A stretch of 33,172 nt of DNA, from assembly GCA_027858775.1 (NCBI GenBank), contig JAQICA010000222.1:1-33172 (forward strand), written 5' to 3'. Every line of letters begins with the position of its first letter. The first letter of the stretch is position 1. The stretch is from Salinivirgaceae bacterium (GTDB lineage: Bacteria > Bacteroidota > Bacteroidia > Bacteroidales > Salinivirgaceae). Below the pieces are notes generated by a model. It had not been told where the DNA came from. It searched no databases and saw nothing but the letters and a program-made list of their open reading frames with translations. Positions 24,653-33,172 of this stretch are shown here, piece after piece. The translations under genes and the position numbers were made by a program.

Positions 24653-24776
24653 CAGTTTTTAGTTTTAAATTTAGTTGTCAGATAAAGCTTGCCATGAAAA
24701 ATAATTCTACACAAACATCTTAAAAAAAACACACATGTGTAAAAACATGACTATCGCCCAGTTAATACTTATTCGT

Positions 24777-27374
24777 TTATAGCTTGTTCAAATGTTGTTC
24801 CAAAGCATATTCATCGGGAATTAAAACTTGCCGTGCCTTAGAGCCTTCGAAGTGTCCAACAATAGCCGCAGCCTCGAGCTGGTCTACAATACGACCGGCT
24901 CTATTGTACCCGATAGAAAATTTTCGTTGTATTAGTGACGTACTTCCCTGTTGATGTGCTACAATCAATCGCGCAGCATCATCGAAAAGCACATCGCGCT
25001 TTTCCAGATCGGCCATACTAGCTGATCCACTGCCCTCTTCAGCGTATTCCGGCAGTTCGTAGGGTTGTGTATAGGACTGCTGACCGGCAATATGATCCAT
25101 AATTACTTCCAGCTCAGGCGTATCGACAAACGCACATTGCAAACGTACCGGTTCGGCACCTGTAGAAATTAGCATGTCGCCACGTCCAATCAATTGGTTT
25201 GCGCCCGAACCATCTAAAATGGTTTTAGAATCGATACCCGACGTTACACGGAATGCAATTCGTGCCGGGAAGTTCGCTTTAATTACACCCGTAATAATAT
25301 TAGTAGTAGGACGCTGTGTAGCAATAATTAAATGAATTCCAATGGCTCTGGCCAACTGTGCCAAACGAGCAATGGGCATTTCAATTTCTTTCCCGGCAGT
25401 CATAATTAAGTCGGCAAACTCATCAATAATTACAACAATATACGGTAAAAACCGATGGCCTTTTTCAGGATTCAGTCGCCTGTCAATGAATTTTTTATTA
25501 TACTCTTTCAAATTACGAGTATGTGCACTTTTCAGCAAATCGTAACGGTTATCCATTTCCAGACACAGCGAATTAAGTGTGGTAATAACTTTATTTGTGT
25601 CAGTAATAATAGGCTCTTCGGCATCGGGAATTTGTGCGAGGTAATGCTTTGACAGTTTATTATAAAGTGACAATTCTACCTTTTTGGGATCGATTAACAC
25701 CAGTTTTAATTCGGCAGGATGTTTCTGATACAGCAAACTGGTCAAAATAACATTCAACCCAACAGATTTACCTTGACCTGTAGCACCGGCCACCAACAAG
25801 TGAGGTAGCTTAGTAAGGTCAATTACATAGGTTTCGTTAGTAATGGTTTTGCCCAAAGCCATAGGCAGTTCCATTCCCGACTCCTGAAATTTTTTGGAAG
25901 CGATAACTGCTCGCATCGAAACCATTTCCGGGTTTTGATTCGGCACTTCAATTCCGACTGTACCTTTCCCCGGCATTGGCGCAATAATTCGAATACCCAG
26001 AGCAGCCAAACTTAATGCAATATCATCTTCAAGGTTTTTAATTTTGGAGATTCGTACTCCGGGAGCCGGAATAATTTCGTAAAGCGTAACGGTTGGTCCG
26101 ATAGTGGCTTTAATTTTATCAATTTTAATATTGTAATTGGCCAATGTATCAACAATTTTGGCCTTATTGGCTTCCAACTCATCGGCAGACACGCGATCGG
26201 CGGCAGTACCCTTCTCAAAGCGCGGCAACATATCGAATGTGGGGAACTGGTAGTTTTCTAAATCTAACCGGGGATCGTACTTACCCGATTTATGTGTTTG
26301 AACACTCCGCTGCACTTCCTCCTCGGCAGCTGTTTGGGTAACTTCCATCCCTATTTCACCCTCGCCAGATTGTTTCTTCGGCTGTTTTTGTGGCTGGCTA
26401 TCCGGATTCTCTTGCGCCTTTTCTTCTTCCGGATATTTTACACTCACATCTACTAAATTATCTTCAAAGGCCACATCGGTTTGCTGCGATTTTAAATCGG
26501 AGGGTAATTCTTCTTTCTCTTGCTCAACATCCGATTCAGCCAACATTTCAGAAGCATCCTCTACGGTCTCTTCAACGTCGTCGCCTGCAACTTCAAACGA
26601 AATACCGTTATCTTGTGTATTCTTCTCCTTAGCCAAATGCTCCTCTTGGTCTTCTTCAGGACCGGAAACAGTTGTATCAAAATCGCTTTCATTTTCCGTG
26701 TAGCTATTATCTGCGCTAATTGTTTCTTCATCGGTTATGCCCGGGTGCACTGTCTGTGCTGCATCTTCATTTCCTTTGGCAGAACTATAGTTTAATCGTA
26801 AATTTTCAATTTTATATTTCAATGCAAGGTACAGCTGACGAAAACGATAAACGACAAAAACGAACGTTATGAGCAATAAAAACAATATGGTACCCGCTTT
26901 CCCGAGCAATGCATTTAACCATTGGGCTACAAAATATCCGTGGCCACCACCCAAATTAAACCAATGATCGCCAAATAAATAGCCTAAAAAGGCTGAGCTT
27001 AAAATTATAATGATTAACGTGTTTTTTGTAGTCTGCAAAAATGGCAATGGCCGAATTTTCCATAAATGTAGGCCTCCCAACAAGGTAATGAGAATAAAAC
27101 CAAGAGATGAAACACCAAACCATCTGTGAATAAACAAAGAAGAGACAAGTATACCGCCTTTTCCGGCCCAATTGCCAATATTTTCTTTTTCGGACTTTAA
27201 AATTTCGTCAATACTTAATCCAATCAAGCTTTGATCGTCTTGCCAGGTAAAAAAATACGAAACAAAGGCCAATAAGGCAAAAAGGGAAACAAAGACAAGC
27301 AGGAGTCCGGCAATTAACCGAATTCGTTCGTCCCCCAGGGAATTCTTTTTATTCTTCTTTTTCGATTTGGCCAT
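24777..27374 (-). CDS. ftsK: FtsK/SpoIIIE DNA translocase
   Basis: Membrane-anchored DNA pump at the division septum. From ATG 27374 (a GTG two codons upstream also fits) the protein is 865 residues. About four membrane helices occupy 20-180, then an acidic, low-complexity linker (200-365), the alpha-beta motor (about 380-780) with Walker A GATGQGKS (about 530-537) and Walker B VVIIDEFADL, and a C-terminal gamma winged helix (about 800-855) with RKFSIGYNRAGRIVDQLEAA that reads polar DNA sites. It is complete and typical. A TAATTTTG -7 element lies 23 bases upstream. The gene is followed by lolA. Confidence 0.96.
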   Translation of the reverse strand: MAKSKKKNKKNSLGDERIRLIAGLLLVFVSLFALLAFVSYFFTWQDDQSLIGLSIDEILKSEKENIGNWAGKGGILVSSLFIHRWFGVSSLGFILITLLGGLHLWKIRPLPFLQTTKNTLIIIILSSAFLGYLFGDHWFNLGGGHGYFVAQWLNALLGKAGTILFLLLITFVFVVYRFRQLYLALKYKIENLRLNYSSAKGNEDAAQTVHPGITDEETISADNSYTENESDFDTTVSGPEEDQEEHLAKEKNTQDNGISFEVAGDDVEETVEDASEMLAESDVEQEKEELPSDLKSQQTDVAFEDNLVDVSVKYPEEEKAQENPDSQPQKQPKKQSGEGEIGMEVTQTAAEEEVQRSVQTHKSGKYDPRLDLENYQFPTFDMLPRFEKGTAADRVSADELEANKAKIVDTLANYNIKIDKIKATIGPTVTLYEIIPAPGVRISKIKNLEDDIALSLAALGIRIIAPMPGKGTVGIEVPNQNPEMVSMRAVIASKKFQESGMELPMALGKTITNETYVIDLTKLPHLLVAGATGQGKSVGLNVILTSLLYQKHPAELKLVLIDPKKVELSLYNKLSKHYLAQIPDAEEPIITDTNKVITTLNSLCLEMDNRYDLLKSAHTRNLKEYNKKFIDRRLNPEKGHRFLPYIVVIIDEFADLIMTAGKEIEMPIARLAQLARAIGIHLIIATQRPTTNIITGVIKANFPARIAFRVTSGIDSKTILDGSGANQLIGRGDMLISTGAEPVRLQCAFVDTPELEVIMDHIAGQQSYTQPYELPEYAEEGSGSASMADLEKRDVLFDDAARLIVAHQQGSTSLIQRKFSIGYNRAGRIVDQLEAAAIVGHFEGSKARQVLIPDEYALEQHLNKL

Positions 27375-27396
27375 ACTCACTCAAAATTAGCGTATG

Positions 27397-27404
27397 CAAA
27401 ATTA
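27397..27404 (-). promoter_or_regulatory. Candidate -7 element of ftsK
   Basis: Minus-strand TAATTTTG matches TAnnTTTG; TTTC at 27426-27423 is an imperfect -33 box about 18 bases away. A second TAATTTTG lies at 27389-27382, too close to the ATG to be the main promoter. Confidence 0.4.
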
Positions 27405-27705
27405 CAAGAAATAATCGATAATGAAAGGGTTTTATTTTTAATCTAACGCCCCAAAGAAACCAAGCAGTACATTAAAACAAACAGACATACACTTTTAGCC
27501 TAAAGCTAATTTGAACCCAGCTTCAAAATACCAAGAAATGAATGGGATTTTTAAGGGAAAAATGACAAATAATCTGTAGGAATTTCCGTTTTTTAGCATG
27601 CAAAAAATGGGCGCATTGCAGCGTTCTGCAAGTATTTTTTAACGTAGATAAAATGAAAAGTCTATTCCCGGCCGATCAGGGCATACTTAACTTGACACGA
27701 ACAAA
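27405..27705. other. Intergenic region between ftsK and the propeller phosphatase gene
   Basis: About 300 bases without a gene. It holds the upstream part of the ftsK promoter and a short inverted repeat (ttgcag-cgtt-ctgcaa, 27616-27631) followed by a T run on the plus strand, which does not fit as a good terminator for the minus-strand phosphatase gene. No RNA gene or convincing ORF was seen. Confidence 0.4.
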
Positions 27706-30700
27706 TCAGCTAATTTTCACACCAAGTACAACGATATCATCAACTTGTGTCTCCTCCCCTTCCTTTATCCATTCCATAATTCGTTTGTCAAGTATTTCTT
27801 TTTGTTCTTGCATATTCTTTTCGTGAATTTCCATGAGAAGCTTTTTAAAGGCTTTTGACATGAACTTCCGTCGGCTCGGCCCGCCAAACTGGTCTACGTA
27901 TCCGTCAGAGAATGTATAGAGTTGCATGGCAGTATCTATTTTTATGGTTTTGGTTTGAAAAGAAGCGTTTTTTATATGTATCCCGATTGGCATCTTGTCG
28001 GCTTTAACCTCCTCTAAGATGTGTGTTTGGTTAAATACTGCTCTTTTGGGCAATTTGGTTTCATCTTCGTTGGCAATGGCTTCTTTTTCGTCGGGTGTTT
28101 GTTTGCGAATGATATAAAGTGGATTATTTGCTCCTGCAAAATTAATTGTCTTTGTTTGGTTATCGATTACGTAAAGTGCTAAGTCCATGCCATCTTTGGC
28201 TTTCACATCGTCTCCTTCTTGTTTTAGGGCTTCAATTACATGCGCTCTAAGATGGTTAAGGATTTCTCCGGCATCTGTAACGAAGTTTTTATTTACTATC
28301 TCGTTGAAGAATGACATCCCCAGCATGCTCATAAAGGCACCTGGTACTCCGTGCCCTGTACAGTCGGCTGCAACTATAATTGTTTTTTGTTCGATATGCG
28401 TCATCCAGTAATAATCGCCACTAACAATATCCCTTGGTTTAAATAAAACGAAGTGTTCAGGAACAGCATCGTCGAGCATTTTTTTGGATGGTAATAATGC
28501 TTGCTGTATCCGGCTTGCATATTGGATGCTGTCTGTAATGCTCTTGTTTTTATCGGCAATTTCATCGCGTTGCTTTTCTATTTCTTCTTTTTTCTCAACG
28601 ATCTCAGCTGTGCGTTGTTTTACGAGTTCTTCCAGGTGTTCTTTCTCTTTTTGCAGCTTACGTGTACGCCACTGCACGAGGAGAATAACCAGAATTATGA
28701 ATCCGATAATGTAACCAAGGATAGCCCAAATGGTTTGGTACCAGGGTGGCAATACTTTGAAATCGTAGATCCCTGTTTCATTTTCAACGTGCATATTAAA
28801 GTCTGTGACTTTGCTTTCCATGCCATATATGTTACGTGCTTTTACCTGGAATCTATATTTACCGGACGGCAGGTTTGTATATTCTTTTTCTGCTTTTAGC
28901 GACCAGGATGACCATTGTTTATCGTACCCGTCGAGTTTGTAGCTATAGCGTGTTTCCTCTTCATTTTCATAAAAAGCTGCTGCATAGGTGAACCTGATGT
29001 CATTCATTTTATGTTTCAGAGCCACCCCTCCGACTTTTTCTTTCTGTTCTGACACTTGCTGCTCATTGAAAAAATCACCACCAAACAGAATAGAATCGTT
29101 ACCAAGTGTAACTTTTCTAACATAGCATTTGAATTCTGTGTTTGGTATTTCTTCTTCCCAGTTTTTGTTGAACGAGAACAAACCTTTTGATGAGCCCAGC
29201 CAAACGAGGTCTTTTTCGGCATAAATCACATCCACCTGAACGTTAGGTAATCTGTTATAAATTGTTGTATCGTATTGAGTAAATGTTCCATCTTTTTTGA
29301 CGCGTTTAATACATTGGCGATTTTGGCTATACATGTTAAAGTAGAAATAATCCTCATCTTCTTCTATGTATGAAATACCCATTTTCGTACTTTCAATAAT
29401 TTCTTTAAATTTTTCTACCTTTTCAAATTTATCTGACTCGGCATTATATAAGAGAATACCACTGGATCCGATCATGTAAAGTTTTTGATTATGCATGTGA
29501 AAGTAATTTTGAGCAGGATTATTAACTCCCTTACTTTCAGCATAAAAATGAGGTTCGTCTTCAATTGTACTGAAATTTGCAATACCCGAAAATGATGTTG
29601 CAAACCAATATTTATTATTGTGGTAAACTACGGATTTGACTTGTGTAGATTTGCTAATATTTGCAATTTGATGCCATTTATTGCTCAATGGTTCGATAAT
29701 ACTCAAACCTTCCCGAGTACCAATAAAGACCTGTCCGGGCTTTTCGGGATTGGGCACAGACAAAGAATATATGTAGTATTTGCCTCCTTTATCAATATTG
29801 CCAATTCTTTCTTCGATACTTCTTATTTTGCCATTTTCCGTAAGTTCATAGAGGCCATTGGTTGTTCCGATGAGCAGAACATTTTCCTTTGTAACAGGGT
29901 TTTGATACGGTAGCAAGCTCCAGGCTTGTTGGCTTAACAGATTCTTAAATTCAGTGTGGTTTGCTCCAGGTTGTTTCACAAATAGGCCTGAGCTTGTAGC
30001 AAGATACAAATCACCATTAAACCTCTGTATATCAAGAACGTGACCTTTCAATCCATTCCGTTCATCCATAACACGGAAGGGTAAATGCCAATCGATTCTC
30101 ATGATACCGTTATTCAAGCCTGCCCAAAGTGGGGTTTTCATTCCATTATTGGAATATACATATGCCACACGTTCGTCGCTTGGCAGTCCTGTTTGGCTAT
30201 TGTACAATTCATAGGGTTGAAAGTCTTTCGTTACAAACACACCACCGTTCAGTGTAGCATAAGCACTTGTGTTATTATGTATTGATGCCTGGTATAACAC
30301 ATTGGTTTTTAAGTATGCATTGGTTTGCTCTACCTGGCATTGCTGAATTGAATAATCAGACTTTTCAACTTTGTAAAGTCCATTGAAAAAGGTTCCTACA
30401 ACAAATGACGTATCGGATATTGGGGCGAGTGTAGATACATTTTTTTCTGCAAGAACTTCTGATGCCACAGGTTCAAATTCTCCATTTTCAGTCATTTTTA
30501 AAATGCCCGCATTATAATTTGCCACAAACAGCTCATTATCTACGCCAAAAGAGAAGTTGCTATTTTTGGGTAGTGTAAAAACTTTGATTGTATCTGAATC
30601 ATACCTGAATACTTTTTTGGACGAGCAAAAATACACGTACCTATCTGTCGCTACAGTTTTCCAAACATCTCTAAAGCTATTTGCCTGCGATGAATCTATA

Positions 30701-31059
30701 AGATAGAGCAAGGATTGATACCGAAGGCTTCCCGTATTATCGGGAATAAGATGTCCGAATTCACTTACTGCTCCGACAAAAATATGTCCATCATCGGAAA
30801 TTGCGAGCGAACGAACAATAGAGTTATTAGTTGTTGGTATCTTTCTCCACTGCTTTCCATCGTATTGCAAGACGCCGGCATCATTATTACCAAAATAGAG
30901 AATGCCTCTTTTGTCTTTCACAATAGCCCAATTTTGTTCGGTCCCGCCATATTCATTCATGCCATAATAGCGATAAAACGGATAGCCATTTTTGTTTATT
31001 TGGGCGTTCCCTGCAATGGCAAACAATAACAGGAATAAGGTAATAAGTGCATTATTCAT
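27706..31059 (-). CDS. Beta-propeller / Y_Y_Y sensor fused to SpoIIE PP2C phosphatase
   Basis: 1117 residues. Signal peptide 1-19 (ending GNAQ); periplasmic two-component-regulator-type propeller blades (about 40-640, with repeats such as LYLATSSGLFV, LLIGTTNGLYEL and VWLGSSKGLFSF); a Y_Y_Y domain (about 690-760, GYDKQWSSWS and LPSGKYRFQVKARN); one membrane helix (776-797); a coiled coil (800-840); the junction DSIQYASRIQ (843-852); and SpoIIE/PP2C (about 860-1117) with D882 in SGDYYWM, D899 in AADCTGHGVPGAFM, D1052 in FSDGYVDQFGG and D1107/D1108. It resembles hybrid two-component sensors with the kinase swapped for a phosphatase. The ligand is likely outside the inner membrane. It stands alone between ftsK and a surface-protein gene. 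Confidence 0.93.
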   Translation of the reverse strand: MNNALITLFLLLFAIAGNAQINKNGYPFYRYYGMNEYGGTEQNWAIVKDKRGILYFGNNDAGVLQYDGKQWRKIPTTNNSIVRSLAISDDGHIFVGAVSEFGHLIPDNTGSLRYQSLLYLIDSSQANSFRDVWKTVATDRYVYFCSSKKVFRYDSDTIKVFTLPKNSNFSFGVDNELFVANYNAGILKMTENGEFEPVASEVLAEKNVSTLAPISDTSFVVGTFFNGLYKVEKSDYSIQQCQVEQTNAYLKTNVLYQASIHNNTSAYATLNGGVFVTKDFQPYELYNSQTGLPSDERVAYVYSNNGMKTPLWAGLNNGIMRIDWHLPFRVMDERNGLKGHVLDIQRFNGDLYLATSSGLFVKQPGANHTEFKNLLSQQAWSLLPYQNPVTKENVLLIGTTNGLYELTENGKIRSIEERIGNIDKGGKYYIYSLSVPNPEKPGQVFIGTREGLSIIEPLSNKWHQIANISKSTQVKSVVYHNNKYWFATSFSGIANFSTIEDEPHFYAESKGVNNPAQNYFHMHNQKLYMIGSSGILLYNAESDKFEKVEKFKEIIESTKMGISYIEEDEDYFYFNMYSQNRQCIKRVKKDGTFTQYDTTIYNRLPNVQVDVIYAEKDLVWLGSSKGLFSFNKNWEEEIPNTEFKCYVRKVTLGNDSILFGGDFFNEQQVSEQKEKVGGVALKHKMNDIRFTYAAAFYENEEETRYSYKLDGYDKQWSSWSLKAEKEYTNLPSGKYRFQVKARNIYGMESKVTDFNMHVENETGIYDFKVLPPWYQTIWAILGYIIGFIILVILLVQWRTRKLQKEKEHLEELVKQRTAEIVEKKEEIEKQRDEIADKNKSITDSIQYASRIQQALLPSKKMLDDAVPEHFVLFKPRDIVSGDYYWMTHIEQKTIIVAADCTGHGVPGAFMSMLGMSFFNEIVNKNFVTDAGEILNHLRAHVIEALKQEGDDVKAKDGMDLALYVIDNQTKTINFAGANNPLYIIRKQTPDEKEAIANEDETKLPKRAVFNQTHILEEVKADKMPIGIHIKNASFQTKTIKIDTAMQLYTFSDGYVDQFGGPSRRKFMSKAFKKLLMEIHEKNMQEQKEILDKRIMEWIKEGEETQVDDIVVLGVKIS

Positions 31060-31165
31060 TTTTTGGTCGTTTGTTTTTAGCTGGCTATAATGTATATAAA
31101 ATCAACTGATGTACAACGAGGGCATAAAGACTCTCTGTTTAAATTCCTCCTAAAAATACAACCTT

Positions 31166-31201
31166 AAAAAAAAGGAGGCAAATAATAATGCCTCCTTTTT
31201 A
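31166..31201 (-). terminator. Terminator of the T9SS repeat protein gene
   Basis: On the minus strand aaaggaggca and tgcctccttt pair perfectly, with a loop of about nine bases, followed by eight T. It lies 18 bases after the stop of the gene at 31219 and shields the phosphatase gene downstream. Confidence 0.85.
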
Positions 31202-31218
31202 CCAAATACATTATTTTT

Positions 31219-33172
31219 CTATTTCTGGATAATGCATTTATGCATATACATGCGGCCTTGTTCGGTTACAAACCGTAATATGTAAACGCCATTTTTCAGC
31301 ACCGGCCGATAGTAATTGATGCTTCGTGCTTCGACCGGTAAAACATCTGTTATATGGCCATTCACTTCATATATTTCCAGCTTGCCTTTTTGGGCACTGT
31401 TGTGTTGCTTCAGGAATATTTCATTGTCCGATGTGTATAGTTCGACGCTTGAATTTAGCGTTTCCACACTTACTCCTGAGATAAATACTATGTCACTTGA
31501 CAATAAATCTTCCACTCCATTGAGAATGCTGTTGTTTACCAATAAATTAAAGGTTTGTCCCTCACTGGAACCGTCACCAGTATAGGTCAGCTCAATAGCA
31601 AAATGAGCAGAGTCTTGAATAATTACATTGGATATGCTTAACCCGACGGGTTCGTTTTGTAGTATAAAGTTATTTGCACTGGCCGAAATGTTTGTGATCC
31701 AGTCATCTGTAAATTCGAATTGTAGGTTTGGTTCATTAATTGTGTTTTCGTTTACAGAATCGGCAAGTGATTGCAATGACTCAACATAAGGAACAAAAGC
31801 AATTGAGTTTTCAGAAACGAGCGACACTCCATCGGATGCATTAAACTGCGATTCATCTATTTGCAAAATAGCATTTTCATAATTATCGTAGTCTTCTGAG
31901 CGGATTCCACTGAGCTGCATGTTGGCATGGTTGGGGCCAACATATTCAACACTACTGATTGTCACTCCTGTTGGAAGCCAATTCATAGACCAATCGGCAC
32001 TTGTTAATGTTACATTAAAAGTACCTCCGGTCAATTCTACTTCGAAGGTTGCACCATTCTCTTCACTCTCCTGCACTGTATAATTGGCACTGAATGCAAT
32101 TGATTCGGAGTCGTTAACTGCTGTAATGACAAGGTTATTGGAAGTGTGCGTAATTGCTGAAGTTACTTCGGTTCCTTGCATTGTGATGACAAATTCCGGA
32201 TAATCTGTATCGAAATCCGTACCATCGAAATTCAACGTAATGGTTCCCGTGGAAGCAGAAGTATAATTGACTGTTGATATTCCGCAGCCGGCCGGAGCAT
32301 TTTCGATGTTAAAATTGTCCACATCTAATATGTTGTCGACGAAAGAATCGAATGCCAGCTCCAAATTAATTACAGCACCATCGAGGTTCGCTTCTGTAAG
32401 GCCTGCATGGCTGATTACCATTGATTGGGTTTCGGTTTCAGCTGTAATTGTTATGGCATTAGAAGTAAGCTCCTCACTTGTGCTATTTGCCTGCGCCAAA
32501 AGTGTGACCCTAAAGTTTGTAACGTCAATGTCGAAATCGGTTCCATCGAATGCGAGTGTAAGGGCGACGCTATCGGTCTGGATATCTGATACACTTTGGA
32601 TGGTTACTCCTGTGGGCTGATTGTTTAGATTAAAATCTTCAACTCCCAGCGGAGTAATAAATGAACCACTGGAAAGTTTAAGTCCTACTACTGCGCCACC
32701 AAGATTTGATTCTGTAAGGGGATCAATTGTACTAAGAAACAGTTCTTGTGTTTCATTGATTGCCTCAAAAGTTATCTCACCCAGAGCAGACAAAGCTACT
32801 TCTGCAAAATCATTGATTTGTGAACCTCCAATTGAAAGTTGGTCGACAACGACATCAACATCATAATCAGACAATGCATTGCCCGACAATGTGAGTATAG
32901 CGTTTGTATGGTCGATGCGGTCAACTGCTCCCAGCGTAACTCCGGCAGGCAGCCCTGTAAATACCCATTCGCTTACAATTTGGGTTTGTGCAAACGTACC
33001 GCCGGTAAGTACAGCTTCTAATTGTGCGCCATCTTCGGCACCTTCGGTGATGGTATTTAAAGCGGCAAACGCAACAGATTCATCATCGTCTACTGCCTGA
33101 ATGAGCAGCGCGTTCGATGTGTAATTATTGTTCGAAACCACTTCAACCTGTTCAAGTGTGATGGCGAAAGAT
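31219..33172 (-). CDS. T9SS surface protein with tandem Ig-like repeats (5' end outside window)
   Basis: The frame is open through the window edge (upstream residues SFAITLEQVEVV), so the start is not seen and about 650 C-terminal residues are covered. They contain five copies of one module of roughly 100 residues in order A-B-B-A-C. Each has an acidic start (DDESVAF, NDSESIAF), LTE(S/A)NL or similar, a (L/A)PAGVT-IS(S/T)V-like strand pair, and FDGTDFD or a counterpart (SDYD). The end is a T9SS C-terminal signal (VELYTSDNEIFLKQ, GKLEIYEVNG, LKNGVYILRFVTEQGRMYMH, CIIQK). It is probably a large cell-surface adhesin or matrix protein. The modules are similar to one another but not identical. A terminator follows. 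Confidence 0.85.
   Translation of the reverse strand, partial: SFAITLEQVEVVSNNNYTSNALLIQAVDDDESVAFAALNTITEGAEDGAQLEAVLTGGTFAQTQIVSEWVFTGLPAGVTLGAVDRIDHTNAILTLSGNALSDYDVDVVVDQLSIGGSQINDFAEVALSALGEITFEAINETQELFLSTIDPLTESNLGGAVVGLKLSSGSFITPLGVEDFNLNNQPTGVTIQSVSDIQTDSVALTLAFDGTDFDIDVTNFRVTLLAQANSTSEELTSNAITITAETETQSMVISHAGLTEANLDGAVINLELAFDSFVDNILDVDNFNIENAPAGCGISTVNYTSASTGTITLNFDGTDFDTDYPEFVITMQGTEVTSAITHTSNNLVITAVNDSESIAFSANYTVQESEENGATFEVELTGGTFNVTLTSADWSMNWLPTGVTISSVEYVGPNHANMQLSGIRSEDYDNYENAILQIDESQFNASDGVSLVSENSIAFVPYVESLQSLADSVNENTINEPNLQFEFTDDWITNISASANNFILQNEPVGLSISNVIIQDSAHFAIELTYTGDGSSEGQTFNLLVNNSILNGVEDLLSSDIVFISGVSVETLNSSVELYTSDNEIFLKQHNSAQKGKLEIYEVNGHITDVLPVEARSINYYRPVLKNGVYILRFVTEQGRMYMHKCIIQK

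Noticed and set aside
24731-24740. Perfect palindrome ACACATGTGT followed by a T run between ftsK and lolA
   Set aside because: It has no loop and too short a stem to be a real terminator; isolated 10-bp palindromes are expected in AT-rich spacers.
27616-27638. Hairpin ttgcag-cgtt-ctgcaa with T run as terminator
   Set aside because: The T run is on the plus strand, while both neighbouring genes are on the minus strand, and the stem is only six pairs.
32267-33100. Long plus-strand open frames opposite the T9SS repeat protein
   Set aside because: They are antisense shadows of a clearly coding minus-strand frame and resemble no known protein.
1-33172. tRNA/rRNA genes, CRISPR arrays and insertion sequences
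   Set aside because: No T-loop/acceptor patterns, regularly spaced repeats, transposase motifs or flanking duplications were seen by eye.

Overview
The window comes from a Bacteroidota genome, most likely a marine or gliding-type member of Bacteroidia/Cytophagia (genus not resolvable). Evidence: two proteins with type IX secretion (T9SS) C-terminal sorting domains; promoters of the TTTG-N19/20-TAnnTTTG type used by the Bacteroidota primary sigma factor; SpoIIE phosphatases fused to beta-propeller/Y_Y_Y and 7TMR-DISM sensors; a futalosine-pathway mqnE; FtsK next to LolA; AT-rich DNA. It looks chromosomal: no mobile elements, tRNAs, rRNAs or CRISPR were seen.

Layout. (1) 1-222: end of a small glycine/proline-rich, membrane-anchored protein whose frame is cut by an amber codon. 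(2) 333-4689, plus strand: an envelope/signalling cluster with a soluble SpoIIE phosphatase, a secreted DUF4384 protein, an LPP20-type lipoprotein and a secreted LPP20-like protein. (3) 10128-4719, minus strand: an operon of PASTA protein, T9SS cargo protein, RluD-type pseudouridine synthase, Ddl and a DUF429 gene broken by several frameshifts. (4) 11509-10205, minus: rpmH, with a clear promoter and terminator, then mqnE starting right after the terminator. (5) 12120-15472, plus: TPR histidine kinase, DUF2784 membrane protein, TorF-like outer-membrane protein. (6) 17119-15562, minus: an unusual M1-like metallopeptidase lipoprotein and a small orphan ORF. (7) 17403-18398, plus: two small secreted proteins. 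(8) 18622-23882, plus: a phosphotransfer block with a 7TMR-DISM SpoIIE phosphatase, a hybrid kinase (HisKA-HATPase-REC-Hpt) and a stand-alone receiver. (9) 27374-23996, minus: ftsK and lolA. (10) 31059-27706, minus: beta-propeller/Y_Y_Y SpoIIE phosphatase. (11) 33172-31219, minus: 3' part of a repeat-rich T9SS surface protein that continues past the window.

The theme is signal transduction. Three SpoIIE-type PP2C phosphatases with three different inputs share almost the same junction (DSI-x-YA-xx-IQ) between coiled coil and catalytic domain, and two histidine kinases plus a receiver lie among them. No STAS antagonist, RsbW-like kinase or DNA-binding regulator is encoded in the window, so their targets are elsewhere or of another kind. 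The adjacent phosphatase (18622-20982) and hybrid kinase (21096-23441) also share a homologous coiled-coil segment, a hint that they interact or had a common linker ancestor. No wholly new system can be claimed from sequence alone. The best leads are the phosphatase/kinase block, the SpoIIE-LPP20 envelope operon, the terminator/palindrome in front of mqnE, the non-canonical M1-like peptidase and the broken genes.
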